A stretch of DNA of 64,000 nt from Stieleria bergensis (GTDB taxonomy: Bacteria; Planctomycetota; Planctomycetia; Pirellulales; Pirellulaceae). The stretch lies in NCBI GenBank assembly GCA_007745635.1, contig CP036272.1:6337697-6401696 (forward strand), in the 5' to 3' direction. Each line of letters opens with the position of its first letter. Positions within the stretch are counted from its first letter, which is position 1. The translations under genes and the position numbers were made by a program. Positions 1-9,493 of this stretch are shown here, piece after piece. Below the pieces are notes generated by a model that did not search any database, was not told the DNA's origin, and saw nothing but the letters and a program-made list of their open reading frames with translations.

Positions 1-693
1 GTCAAGCTTCTCCTTGTCTTCTCGATTCACAGACTTGGACAGCGCACCGGCTTCCTCTTGAATGGAATCAAGAATCGAAGCTTGCAGTTTGTTTGCTTGA
101 GCCTGACGCACGCGTTGTGATTGGGAATCGGAAACGAACAGCTTCTCGAACAGCTCGGCCGGACCTGTGATCGGTGGGACTCGCACTCCTGAACGAGTCC
201 AGGAAAGCTGACAACCGCCGTGAATCCCCCCTTCTGAACCAACTGCAATCGATGGAAACCGAGTCTGTGCTCCGATCGCATCAGCCATGAACTGATCAAC
301 GGTCACGTTGCCATCGGGTCGCAATTTCGATTCGTGATGCAGGACACCGGAAAGAAAGGTGTGCACGGCGAAGTGACCGCCTCGAATCCCGTGATCCAAA
401 CCTCGGTAGACGGTCAACTGGTCGCGGTTTGGCGCCAGCGGCTTGAGCAACGTGGTCTCATCGAACGCTTTGCCAGTTGTCTCCGGGAAGAACTGTTTGG
501 TTTGAAAGCCTAACAAGTTGGCGATGGCAACAAAACGCGGTGCCCCAACACCGGCGCCCTTGGTCGCCGAGACTGGAACCGTCTTCACAGCCGTGCTAGC
601 GACTTCGGCGCCTAGACTGGTCAGGGCAGGCAAGGCCAACGAACCAGCAAGTGAGCTCAATGCAAAACGACGTCGATTCAGTGGCTGCGACAT
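1..693 (-). CDS. DUF1552 protein, 3' end cut by window edge
   Basis: The minus-strand frame is open from ATG at 693 to the window edge (231 codons), so the C-terminal half is missing. The N-terminus reads MSQPLNRRRFALSSLAG, a twin-arginine (Tat) export signal, followed by about 200 residues typical of DUF1552 proteins: an early stretch on the gathering of protein partners (PRFVAIANLLGFQTKQFFPE), a GLDHGIRGGHFAVHTFLSG segment and a VTVDQFMADAIG segment that matches the other four family members in this window. The family is exported and usually encoded beside a planctomycete cytochrome c protein; its reaction is unknown. No cytochrome gene lies upstream, so a partner, if any, would lie downstream beyond the left edge. 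Confidence 0.85.
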   Translation of the reverse strand, partial: MSQPLNRRRFALSSLAGSLALPALTSLGAEVASTAVKTVPVSATKGAGVGAPRFVAIANLLGFQTKQFFPETTGKAFDETTLLKPLAPNRDQLTVYRGLDHGIRGGHFAVHTFLSGVLHHESKLRPDGNVTVDQFMADAIGAQTRFPSIAVGSEGGIHGGCQLSWTRSGVRVPPITGPAELFEKLFVSDSQSQRVRQAQANKLQASILDSIQEEAGALSKSVNREDKEKLD

Positions 694-1596
694 GTGATTG
701 ATTCGGGGTGGGAGTTGCGTCCATTCACTGGATCCCAGGCAATAGGAATGCAATGCGTTGACGAACTAAAGGTTCGACGGCCACTCAGGCCGCGGAGGGA
801 CTGATCAGTATATCGTCTAGCCAGCCCCATTTGAACAGGAATCTTGAGATGACCGACTGGCGCAATGAGCAAAAAGAGGTCGAGTTTGCGTGGCGGGCGC
901 AGAACCGCAGCCCATCGAAATCCCTGCGTGATGCGCCACTGGGGACGCTGAATCGAGCACAGCCCAGCCCTTTTTCGCGGTCAAAACGCAGGCCGAATAA
1001 CCAAACAGGCCGAATAACCAAACAAGCCGAATAACCAAACAAGCCGAATAACCAAACAAGCCGAATGACCAAACAAGCCGAATGACCAAACAAGCCGAAT
1101 GACCAAACAAGCCGAATGACCAAACAAGCCGAATGACCAATCGGGCCGATGGGACCTGAATTCTGCCTTTCACTGCGCAAGCTAAAGAGCCAAGCGTTGC
1201 ATTTCGCCCCGCATCAACCCATCGCGTGGCGTCTGCACCACCCGCCCGCAGTTCTTCAACACTTGATCCGCAGCTCGACGTTTTCCTCTGGAATCATGCT
1301 GCGCAACGGGATTGACTGTGTTCAATCAACGGTTGTCGGAGGTTGTACCAACGTCCCAGCCATCATTTGCTGGCCGCCCAAACGCGGCCTCTGGCTAAGA
1401 TTGGATCAGCCGAGCAACATGGACTACAATGAATGTCCCGCCTAGGGACCATGACCGGTGCAGGCAATTCGCTTGCCAGCCAATCACTTGCAACTTTGCC
1501 AGGACGCGTTTTGATCCGCTGATGCGAGATCGTTACATCGCGGTGCGGCAGCGACTGACTGCACTGAAATCGATCTCTCCCCTCCACCCTAGCTCT
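694..1596. other. Intergenic stretch without convincing genes
   Basis: About 900 bases separate the divergent DUF1552 and cytochrome genes. The only clear structure is the 17-bp tandem repeat listed separately. Open frames across the repeat on the minus strand exist because a 17-bp unit cycles through all three frames without a stop; they give a repetitive hydrophobic peptide and are not credible genes. An in-frame upstream extension of the cytochrome gene to ATG 1429 is possible but gives a non-signal N-terminus. Confidence 0.6.
992..1144. repeat. 17-bp tandem repeat, nine copies
   Basis: Nine head-to-tail copies of a 17-bp unit (gccgaataaccaaacaa). The first four copies carry ATAACC and the last five ATGACC, and the first and last copies have terminal variation. 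The block is intergenic. Segregation of one base variant into contiguous copies suggests expansion by slippage or unequal exchange from two founder copies. Confidence 0.95.
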
Positions 1597-4500
1597 ATGC
1601 CCACCTCGATACAGCTTCGTTGCTGCGCGATCCTTTTCGTGTTGGCTCTCTTGCCATCGGCAACCACCAGCCCATGCGTTGCCAGCGATCAAGATCTGTC
1701 CAAGGCGTCTGCATTGCTTAACAAGCATTGCCTGGAATGCCATGGCCCCGATTTGCAGGAAGGCAACCTTCGCATCGACAAACTGAACACGGACCTGGTT
1801 GCGGGTGATGACGCCGATCGCTGGCATGAAGTGCTCAATCGGATCAACGTGGGCGAGATGCCGCCCGAAGACGAGCCTCAGCTTTCTGCTGACGAGCTGC
1901 AAACGGTCACAGGTTGGCTGAACGCTGAACTGAAACGTGCGGCAAAGGCTCGGCAAGCGAACCGAGGCGTCGCACAAATTCGGCGGCTGAATCGATCAGA
2001 ATATGGCAACACGATGCGTGATCTATTCGGTATGCCGCTGAACTTTGAAAAGCCTTTGCCACCTGACGGCCTGTCTGCCGCTGGCTTTCTAAATGACAGT
2101 GAAACACTGACGGTGTCGCCACTGCATATGGATTACTACCTCAAGATCGGTCAGCATGCAGTGGACAAAGCGGTGCCCTTAACGGCTGCCCCCAAACGCA
2201 CGGCGTTTCGACTGGAGGTCGGTCAAAAGGATCCAGCAGGGGTTGATAAAAACGGCAAGAAAAAGCCAGCCACCCTGCGTGTTGATGCCACGCGACTTGA
2301 TTCAGAAGATCCCAAGAACGCGCGACGCCCCAGTGTCAGCGTCAGTTTTGGCCGACGTAGCGATCGCGGTGAAGCATCAGAGCAGGGCGCTATCCTTTCG
2401 CCATCATTGCGAGCAAGGGGGACAGGTATCCCAGGACGCCAAGTCCCCAATCCTTCGTTGGTCTTTCGCTTGCAGGAATTTCCCACCGAAGGCCCAGTAC
2501 GCATTCGGGTGACAGCAGGTGCTGTCGATCCCGACGAACCCATCAAACCCCAAGTTCGCGTCTTCATCGGCACGCTCTTGGATGACGGAACTGAGTTTGC
2601 TTATCTGGGCCCTGCTCAATTGGTCACTGATACCGCAAAGCAACAAGGAATCTATGAGTTCCACGGCCAAATGGAAGATTTGCCGCTGCCCTTCCGCCAA
2701 CGATCCAGTGGCCAGCGAGGTGACTTAAGTGTCATGATGATTGGCGTGACCAATACGGTTGATGTCGAAGCCAAACAAGAACGCACACCCAAACTGCTGG
2801 TCACTCGCGTCGACTTTGAAGCACCGTTTCATCAGCAATGGCCTCCCCGGTCGTATGACCAAGTCTTCTTTCGTGGCAAAGCGACGCCCGGACAGGAATC
2901 GCAATACGCTCGCCAGATCTTCGAGCGTTTCATGACTCGTGCTTGGCGCCGGCCGGTTCGAAAGCAAGAAGTCGACCGCGTTCACACCGCTTGGCAATCG
3001 ACTTGGCAAACCGAAGTCGTTGATTTGATCAGCCAAACTGAAGAGGAAGAAACGCCCGAACCCGGTAAACCCGGTTTGGAAACACTGTATTTCGAAACCG
3101 CCCCTGCCGACGCCTCTTTGGAAACCTATGCCAGCATGCAACCGGTTGCCACTGATGTGACTCACAGCATTGATCTAAATGTCCCCGTTCGCAAACGAGC
3201 GGATCGCTACGGATTGCAGTTCCGCGGCATTCTAAATGTCCCCAATGACGGCTCTTGGCAGTTTGACTTGGCGTCGGATGACGGATCACGCCTTTACATC
3301 GATGGCCAACTGGTGATCGACAATGATGGCAACCATGGCATGGTGACCAAAACAGGCGGCGTTGACCTGTCGGCGGGCGCGCATCACTTCCTGTTGAATT
3401 ACTACAATACGACGGGCGGCTCCGGTCTGAAACTGCAATGGAATGGACCAGGAATCCAATCATCACCCATTGCCGCCGGATACTTTAGCCACGGTGGGTC
3501 AATGCCCTTGGCAGGCGCCCCCAAGCCGACGTTTGAAAGCACGATCAAACAGTTCTTGCCCGTGGTTCTCGCCTCGCCCAACTTCCTGTATCTGCAACGG
3601 CCTGAATCGAACGACCACGCCCATCATGATTTTGCGATTGCGTCCCGGCTGAGCTACTTTCTCTGGGGCACCATGCCCGATACACAACTGCTGGAACTCG
3701 CTGCCAAAGAGCAACTGTCAAACCGAGACGTGCTCGTCAAACAAGTCCGTCGCATGCTGGCCGATCCTCGTTCGAAAACGATGGTCAAGTTGTTCGTCGA
3801 TCAGTGGCTTGATCTCGATGGCGTGCAACGAGTTGCCATCAACAAAGATCGCTTCAAAGATTTCTGGGACGAGACCAAGGTCGCCATGCAGCAGGAAACA
3901 CGTCTGTTGTTCGCGGAACTGATGCACAACGATTTGAGCGCCCTGAACCTGATCGATTGTGACTTCACGATGCTAAACGATCACCTGGCCCAGCATTACC
4001 AGATCCCTGGAGTGCATGGACCCGAGTTTCGTCGCGTCGCCTTGTCCACCAACGATCAACGTGGTGGACTGCTGACTCATGGCAGCGTGCTCTACCGCGG
4101 CTCCGACGGCAAGGACTCTCACCCGATTCGGCGCGGCGTTTGGTTGCTGAAACGATTGCTTGATGATCCACCGCCCGATCCACCGCCAAACGTTCCCGAC
4201 TTGGATCAAACCGACCCCAAACTCTCTGGGCGACCGCTTAAGAAACAGCTGGAACTCCACCGGGAAAACCAAGCCTGCGCGAATTGCCATCAAAAGATCG
4301 ATCCGTTTGGCATCGCGTTTGAAGACTACAGCGCCGTCGGTCGCTGGCGTGGTGAGAAAGACAAAACCGCTGCCAACACCACCTTGCCAGACGGCAGCGA
4401 AATCACTTCGCTCAAGGACTTGAAATCGCATTTGATTCAACATCGCAAGCAAGATTTCGCCCGTGCTTTGACGAAGAACCTGTTAACCTATGCCTTGGGT

Positions 4501-4623
4501 CGCTCTCTGGACTTTAGTGATGACCCTTTGGTTGACCTGCTCTCAGCAGACTTGCAAGATCACGATTTTCAAATCCGCTGGCTAATCGAAGCCATTGTCA
4601 CCAGCGACGCCTTCCTTCAATAA
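1597..4623 (+). CDS. Planctomycete cytochrome c protein with PA14 domain
   Basis: A 1008-residue exported heme protein. ATG 1597 is chosen because it opens a signal peptide (MPTSIQLRCCAILFVLALLP); an upstream ATG at 1429 adds a charged, non-signal tail. Domain order by recognisable segments: N-terminal c-type heme domain with CLECH (C45); DUF1587 about 125-190 (RLNRSEYGNTMRDLFG); DUF1595 about 437-500; PA14 about 500-632 (SDDGSRLYIDGQLVIDNDG); DUF1592 about 679-800 (SRLSYFLWGTMPD); DUF1588 about 819-920 with CANCH (C894); DUF1585 to the end. PA14 domains commonly bind carbohydrate, so a role at polysaccharides is plausible. Followed 95 bases later by a DUF1552 gene, its usual partner. Electron acceptor and substrate are unknown. 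Confidence 0.93.
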   Translation: MPTSIQLRCCAILFVLALLPSATTSPCVASDQDLSKASALLNKHCLECHGPDLQEGNLRIDKLNTDLVAGDDADRWHEVLNRINVGEMPPEDEPQLSADELQTVTGWLNAELKRAAKARQANRGVAQIRRLNRSEYGNTMRDLFGMPLNFEKPLPPDGLSAAGFLNDSETLTVSPLHMDYYLKIGQHAVDKAVPLTAAPKRTAFRLEVGQKDPAGVDKNGKKKPATLRVDATRLDSEDPKNARRPSVSVSFGRRSDRGEASEQGAILSPSLRARGTGIPGRQVPNPSLVFRLQEFPTEGPVRIRVTAGAVDPDEPIKPQVRVFIGTLLDDGTEFAYLGPAQLVTDTAKQQGIYEFHGQMEDLPLPFRQRSSGQRGDLSVMMIGVTNTVDVEAKQERTPKLLVTRVDFEAPFHQQWPPRSYDQVFFRGKATPGQESQYARQIFERFMTRAWRRPVRKQEVDRVHTAWQSTWQTEVVDLISQTEEEETPEPGKPGLETLYFETAPADASLETYASMQPVATDVTHSIDLNVPVRKRADRYGLQFRGILNVPNDGSWQFDLASDDGSRLYIDGQLVIDNDGNHGMVTKTGGVDLSAGAHHFLLNYYNTTGGSGLKLQWNGPGIQSSPIAAGYFSHGGSMPLAGAPKPTFESTIKQFLPVVLASPNFLYLQRPESNDHAHHDFAIASRLSYFLWGTMPDTQLLELAAKEQLSNRDVLVKQVRRMLADPRSKTMVKLFVDQWLDLDGVQRVAINKDRFKDFWDETKVAMQQETRLLFAELMHNDLSALNLIDCDFTMLNDHLAQHYQIPGVHGPEFRRVALSTNDQRGGLLTHGSVLYRGSDGKDSHPIRRGVWLLKRLLDDPPPDPPPNVPDLDQTDPKLSGRPLKKQLELHRENQACANCHQKIDPFGIAFEDYSAVGRWRGEKDKTAANTTLPDGSEITSLKDLKSHLIQHRKQDFARALTKNLLTYALGRSLDFSDDPLVDLLSADLQDHDFQIRWLIEAIVTSDAFLQ

Positions 4624-4718
4624 TCCGCAGTCGCTGACTGCCCCCTGCCCACCAAGCTTTACCGAATCGGTACAGACTCCCGCCAAAAACAACCCACCCA
4701 AACTGCAGGCAGAAAACC

Positions 4719-6068
4719 ATGAACGCAAAACCAAGCCAAGAAAAGTCCTGGCATTTTGATCGGCGGGCGTTTCTGCGCGGGACCGCCGGCGTCTCATTAG
4801 CCCTGCCGTCCTTGCACTGCATGGCAGACGCTCAGCCGAAACAGGAGCAACCGGCACGTTTCTTAGGCGTGTTCTTCGCCAACGGCGTCAGCCTGCCACC
4901 GGAGAAGCACGAAGATCACGAGAAATGGCACTGGTTCCCAATGGGCGAGGGCAAGGATTTTCGCTTCACTCAAACCTTGCAACCACTTGAACCGCTGCGT
5001 GATCATGTGACTATTCTGGGCGGCCTGTCGCACCCACTGGGTCGCCGATTGGTTGGCCACGCCACCGGTGATATCTTTTTGACCGGTGGTGATGTTCGCG
5101 GTTCAAAGTACCAAAACAGCATGTCCTTGGACCAAGTCTATGCCGCTCAGGCAAGCCAGCAGACACGGGTTCCATCACTGGTTCTGTCCAGCAACGGTGG
5201 CGTGGGCTACAAGACTCGCACGTCGACCATTTCATTCAATCGGCAGGGCGAAGCCATTCCGACTGAATGCATGCCCCGGCAAATCTTCAATCGCTTGTTC
5301 GGCCAAGCGAAAGGTACCAGCCAAGAGACGCAGAAGAAACGACTACAGCAGGAACGCTTGCTGGTTGACCTAGTCTTGGATGATGCCAATAGCATGCGTC
5401 GCAACTTGGGTGTTCATGATCGTCGCAAACTGGATGAATACTTAAACTCGGTGGACGAAATTGAACGCCGCATCGATCGCACCGAGCAATGGCTTGGAAC
5501 ACCTGTCCCGCATATTGATCCACTATCGTTAAACCTCGAAGCCAAGCAGGATGGCCCCGAAGACTACATTCGGACCATGTACGACCTGATCTTCTTGGCT
5601 TTCCAGACGGACATCACGCGATCAGCCTCGTTTTTGATTTCACAAGAAGACGGCAAAGGAGTCTCGGATAAGTTCCCAGCAATCGCGTTGGGCCTCTCGG
5701 GGCACCACAGCCTGTCACACGGCACGGGCAAGGATCAAGGCTATGAACGTTGGGCTCGCTATGATCAGTTCCTAGCCAAGCAACATGCATACTTTTTGAA
5801 ACGACTGCATGATGCAACCGATGGTGATGAAACACTCCTCGACCGTACCGTTTCGATTTACGGAAGCGCGACGAGCACGACTCACAATGCTCGCAACTAT
5901 CCGCTCGTCCTTTCGGGCGGCGACAAACTCGGCTTCAAGCACGGCCACTACCGCCGTTACAACGAGTCGACTCCATTGTCGAACATGCACCTCACGGTCC
6001 TGCAACAACTGGGCATCCCTCTGGACTCGTTCGCTGACAGCACCGGGACCATGGCGGAGCTTATTTAA
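4719..6068 (+). CDS. DUF1552 family exported protein
   Basis: A 449-residue protein with a Tat signal at the N-terminus (DRRAFLRGTAGVSLALPS; twin arginines at 15-16). It follows the 1597-4623 cytochrome gene on the same strand and is probably co-transcribed. Family landmarks are a FFANGVSLP segment early, a LSGHHSLSHGTGK segment in the middle and a LLDRTVSIYGSATSTTHN segment late, the last corresponding to the LDNTLxxYxSxxxxxxxH stretch of the other DUF1552 copies here. The fold is probably related to the DUF1501/alkaline-phosphatase-like group, which is family knowledge, not visible directly. Reaction unknown; pairing with a heme protein suggests a shared periplasmic complex or pathway. Confidence 0.92.
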   Translation: MNAKPSQEKSWHFDRRAFLRGTAGVSLALPSLHCMADAQPKQEQPARFLGVFFANGVSLPPEKHEDHEKWHWFPMGEGKDFRFTQTLQPLEPLRDHVTILGGLSHPLGRRLVGHATGDIFLTGGDVRGSKYQNSMSLDQVYAAQASQQTRVPSLVLSSNGGVGYKTRTSTISFNRQGEAIPTECMPRQIFNRLFGQAKGTSQETQKKRLQQERLLVDLVLDDANSMRRNLGVHDRRKLDEYLNSVDEIERRIDRTEQWLGTPVPHIDPLSLNLEAKQDGPEDYIRTMYDLIFLAFQTDITRSASFLISQEDGKGVSDKFPAIALGLSGHHSLSHGTGKDQGYERWARYDQFLAKQHAYFLKRLHDATDGDETLLDRTVSIYGSATSTTHNARNYPLVLSGGDKLGFKHGHYRRYNESTPLSNMHLTVLQQLGIPLDSFADSTGTMAELI

Positions 6069-6098
6069 GGGTTGGTGCGTGCCGCGTTTTCACGCATC

Positions 6099-7055
6099 CT
6101 ACGATTCCTTGCCAGAACGCCAGCCGCGAGGAATCCAAACCGGGACCCGGCACCGGTATCGAGTGTAAGCATCACCAAACCGCTTCTCTAAATCGTGCTC
6201 TTCAACAGGCCGAACCAATAAGTGCCAAAGAATGGCGCCCAACATGGCATAGCAAATCACCCAGGGACTGCCCAAGTACCAGCCCACTGCGATGCCTTGG
6301 GCGATCCCAGCAATCGCCATCGGGTTGCGCACGTAGCGGTATGGACCACGCACAATCAAACGGGGCGGCGTCGCGGTCGGCAGCGGTGTGCCTTTGCCAA
6401 CCATCGACATGTGATACGCACTGCGAAGCCCAATGCTAGAAGCCGCAACGAACAAGGCGATTGCCAACAGCGGTTGCCCAACATGCTCGAACCGCTGCCA
6501 GCCAAGTTGAATCGCAACCTCCTCGATCGCCTGGGGAATCACGTACAGGAAGAGCCCCCAAAACAGTGCCATTTGCAGCAACGTCCATAGCAGCGCCTGG
6601 CGCGCGGTTAAACGGGCTGGTCGGAACGCTGCCATTTGCTGGTCGCCAACACCTTGAATTAAGAGCAAGGTCAACATCGCGCCACTCATCAGACTCATCA
6701 CGGCCGAGGCAAGCCGGCCTTCATCGGTCCTCAGGCTGACGAACAAACAGTAGAGCGTCGGGTAGACGACCGCTGCCGTGACGGCCCAGAGCAAGGGCGT
6801 GACGACCGCAGGCTGACGATGAATCGCCCACAGAGTGAACGCTCCGCCGGTGACGATGCAGACAAAATCGGGTAGCCAGAATGAAGTCAAAGCGGCTTCT
6901 GGAAAAGACGCCGGCTGGAACCACTTGACCGCAGGTGGATAGCCGAACAACAAGGCCCACCAAGCGATCACGCCCAGGGTCTGGATCCAGAGATAGATCT
7001 GTAACGTTCGTTTCGCCTGCTGCATACGGTCAGACCGCCCATTTCTGCTAGACAT
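6099..7055 (-). CDS. Isoprenylcysteine carboxyl methyltransferase-like membrane protein
   Basis: About 318 residues with several hydrophobic segments. The C-terminal quarter holds the hallmark of the ICMT/PEMT phospholipid-methyltransferase superfamily: RGPYRYVRNPMAIAGI followed by a membrane pair and then RPVEEHDLEKRFGDAYTRY, the segments that form the S-adenosylmethionine pocket. The substrate in bacteria is generally unknown. ATG 7055 is preferred over a TTG at 7097; ATG 7025 is another option because it directly precedes the first membrane segment. Convergent with the DUF1552 gene that ends at 6068 and divergent from the copper protein at 7269. Confidence 0.85.
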   Translation of the reverse strand: MSSRNGRSDRMQQAKRTLQIYLWIQTLGVIAWWALLFGYPPAVKWFQPASFPEAALTSFWLPDFVCIVTGGAFTLWAIHRQPAVVTPLLWAVTAAVVYPTLYCLFVSLRTDEGRLASAVMSLMSGAMLTLLLIQGVGDQQMAAFRPARLTARQALLWTLLQMALFWGLFLYVIPQAIEEVAIQLGWQRFEHVGQPLLAIALFVAASSIGLRSAYHMSMVGKGTPLPTATPPRLIVRGPYRYVRNPMAIAGIAQGIAVGWYLGSPWVICYAMLGAILWHLLVRPVEEHDLEKRFGDAYTRYRCRVPVWIPRGWRSGKES

Positions 7056-7268
7056 AACCGCCAAAGTGAGGGACACGGGGAATTGCGTGAATTTCAACTG
7101 ACTCGTTCGCAGCGAAACTTTTGTCCCTCGGCGGGTTTGAAACCAGATTAAACCAGCCTTTTAGTGAGCACAAGAAATTCGTTAAACACGACCAAGACAC
7201 GTGCAACGTCAACGAATCGTGTCCTTTAACCTACGATGCGAACCTGCCGAACCACCTGGGCACCAACC

Positions 7269-9296
7269 ATGAACACCCTTCGTCTCGCTCTGGCGATGAA
7301 CCTGTTGATCGCAGTTTCCCTGACCACGACCGCCAGCGGACAAGATAGACTTCAAAAGCTGTTTCAGGCAAGGGACACCAATGACGATGGGAAAGTCACC
7401 GCTGCGGAGCTAAACAATGCGCGAGTCTTTTCATTGCTTGACCTGAACGGCGATGGCGAAATCACTCAGGCCGAGGCCGCCAAAGCGGTGCGTCAGCGTT
7501 TCCCACGCCTTGCCGGGACCAACCAGCCCGAAACGGTCACGCCAGACCAACCCCAACACTCACCGGTCGCCGAACCCATTCGACAGGGACCACAGCTCTT
7601 GAAACCTGGCCAGCAAGGCATTGGGCGGCTGATTCCCAACTTAGCCTTTACGGACATTCAGGGAAACAAACATCAACTCAGTGACTTCTCCGACCGGCAA
7701 GCCATCGTCATTGCGCTCACTGGGACGGGCTGCCCACTGTGCCTAAAGTACGCGCCAACGCTGGCGGCAATCGAGAAACAGTACGACTCCCAGAACGTCG
7801 CTTTCGTCTTCATCAACCCCAACGAATCGGAACGCGGTGAACGGATTGATCAAGCGATGAAGACACATCAGTTTGCTGGCCCTTATGTTAGTGACCCGAA
7901 CAACGAATTGCTGTCGGCTTTAGATGCAGCAACGACAACCGAGGTGTTCGTTCTGGACGCCGCCAGAACACTTGCCTATCGAGGCGCAGTGGATGATCAA
8001 TATGGCTTTGGTTACGCGCTTGACCAGCCACGCGTCAACTACTTGAAAAACGCGATTGACGACGTCATCGCCGGTCGCAGGCCGAACGTCAAAGCGACAT
8101 CCTCTCCGGGCTGTGAGATTTTCTATAGCGACGAACGACAAGAGACTGACGCACGGGGTGTCACCTACCACAACCAAGTCTCACGAATCATTCAAGCGAA
8201 TTGCATCGAATGTCATCGCAGCGGCGGCATCGCTCCGATTGCTTTGGAATCCTACAGTGAAGTCAAAGACTACGCCGGGATGATTGGCAATGTTGTCAAA
8301 CGCGGCATCATGCCACCTTGGTTTGCGGCACCGCTTCCTGCCAGCGACGATTCCGATCCCAAACGACAACATTGGGCCAACGACCGGTCGCTGACAAAGC
8401 AAGACAAAGAGACTCTCTTCAAGTGGATCCAATTAGGAGCACCCGAAGGCGACCCCGGGGACGCCCCCCTGCCAGTCTCCTTTCCCGATGGCTGGTTGAT
8501 CGGCAAACCGGACGCAGTGTTTGGGTTTGCGGAGCCTGTTGCAATCAAAGCAACGGGAATCATGCCCTACAAGAACATCCGCGTCAAAACCGATTTGCCG
8601 GCGGACCAGTGGGTGCAAGCGATCGAGATTCGACCGGGTAAAGCGGATGTCGTGCATCACGTCATCGTCTCTGTCCGTGATCAGAATGGCAGGTCCATCG
8701 AACGCGATGGTTTCTGGGGTGTTTATGTTCCCGGCAATAGCACGTTGGTGTATCCAGAAGGTCTCGCCAAGAAATTGCCCAAGGGAGCGACCCTGAATTT
8801 CCAGATGCACTACACACCCAATGGAACAGCCACAGAAGACAGCACTCGCATTGGACTCGTCTTCTCCAAAACCAGTCCCAAGTACGAGGTAAAAGTCGCA
8901 CCGATCATCGATGTGAGATTGAGGATTCCACCCAACGACCCAAACTACGAAACTGTCAAAGAACTTCCATTGCCAAATGATGTGCAAGTCACTGGCTTCT
9001 TACCACACATGCACTTGCGCGGGAAAGCAGCACGCTACGAGTTAATCAGCGACGGCCAATCCGAGATTTTGCTTGATGTTCCCCAGTATGATTTCAATTG
9101 GCAACTGCTCTACAAGCTGTCAAAACCTCGCATGCTAAGAGCCGGCCAAACCATCAGGTACACCGCATGGTATGACAACAGCGCAGGCAATCCGGCGATC
9201 AAGGATCCAAACCGCACTGTGAGATGGGGGGAACAAACGCATGACGAGATGATGCTGGGTTACGTAGAGTTCGTCCAGCCGATTGCCAACGAATAA
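7269..9296 (+). CDS. EF-hand/redoxin/heme/copper-monooxygenase fusion protein
   Basis: A 675-residue exported protein; ATG 7269 opens a signal peptide (MNTLRLALAMNLLIAVSL), whereas the frame upstream does not. Modules in order: two EF-hand loops (DTNDDGKVTAAE and DLNGDGEITQAE, about 22-65); a redoxin domain about 115-270 with the CxxC motif GCPLCLKYAPTL; a single c-type heme site CIECH near 310 within a PSCyt-like segment ending RGIMPPWFA; and a C-terminal region like the copper type II ascorbate-dependent monooxygenases, with candidate copper ligands in HHVIV, MHYTPNG, LPHMHLRGKA and DEMML. This suggests a periplasmic oxidoreductase that links thiol, heme and copper chemistry; the substrate is unknown. 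Confidence 0.88.
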   Translation: MNTLRLALAMNLLIAVSLTTTASGQDRLQKLFQARDTNDDGKVTAAELNNARVFSLLDLNGDGEITQAEAAKAVRQRFPRLAGTNQPETVTPDQPQHSPVAEPIRQGPQLLKPGQQGIGRLIPNLAFTDIQGNKHQLSDFSDRQAIVIALTGTGCPLCLKYAPTLAAIEKQYDSQNVAFVFINPNESERGERIDQAMKTHQFAGPYVSDPNNELLSALDAATTTEVFVLDAARTLAYRGAVDDQYGFGYALDQPRVNYLKNAIDDVIAGRRPNVKATSSPGCEIFYSDERQETDARGVTYHNQVSRIIQANCIECHRSGGIAPIALESYSEVKDYAGMIGNVVKRGIMPPWFAAPLPASDDSDPKRQHWANDRSLTKQDKETLFKWIQLGAPEGDPGDAPLPVSFPDGWLIGKPDAVFGFAEPVAIKATGIMPYKNIRVKTDLPADQWVQAIEIRPGKADVVHHVIVSVRDQNGRSIERDGFWGVYVPGNSTLVYPEGLAKKLPKGATLNFQMHYTPNGTATEDSTRIGLVFSKTSPKYEVKVAPIIDVRLRIPPNDPNYETVKELPLPNDVQVTGFLPHMHLRGKAARYELISDGQSEILLDVPQYDFNWQLLYKLSKPRMLRAGQTIRYTAWYDNSAGNPAIKDPNRTVRWGEQTHDEMMLGYVEFVQPIANE

Positions 9297-9329
9297 ACCG
9301 CTCATCGATTCCGTTGGATCGTTGGATCC

Positions 9330-9385
9330 AATCGCCAAATGGCGGTTCCTGAAAACGCCGCAGACGGCGATGATCCCACAAAAAT
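9330..9385 (+). terminator. Hairpin cluster after the copper protein
   Basis: Just after the stop at 9296 the sequence can form cgcca/tggcg and cgccg/cggcg hairpins, enclosed by an atcgcc/ggcgat pair. There is no T tract, so factor-independent termination is uncertain. Confidence 0.3.
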
Positions 9386-9493
9386 CCGAGTGGTGATCTC
9401 CTGGGCTCCGTGAACAAGCATGCCCAGCGTGACAGAGTTGACGCTATCATGACGGATCACCATCCATCGTCAGCACACCATCCGAATCGTTTC

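Noticed and set aside
992-1144. CRISPR array.
   Set aside because: The 17-bp units are contiguous without spacers, and no cas genes are present.
785-1180. Two minus-strand open frames of 118 and 131 codons with a repetitive hydrophobic product.
   Set aside because: They exist only because the 17-bp repeat has no stop in these frames; composition is entirely repeat-derived and two frames overlap.
3000-3500. Separate PA14 gene.
   Set aside because: It is in frame and continuous with the cytochrome protein on both sides.
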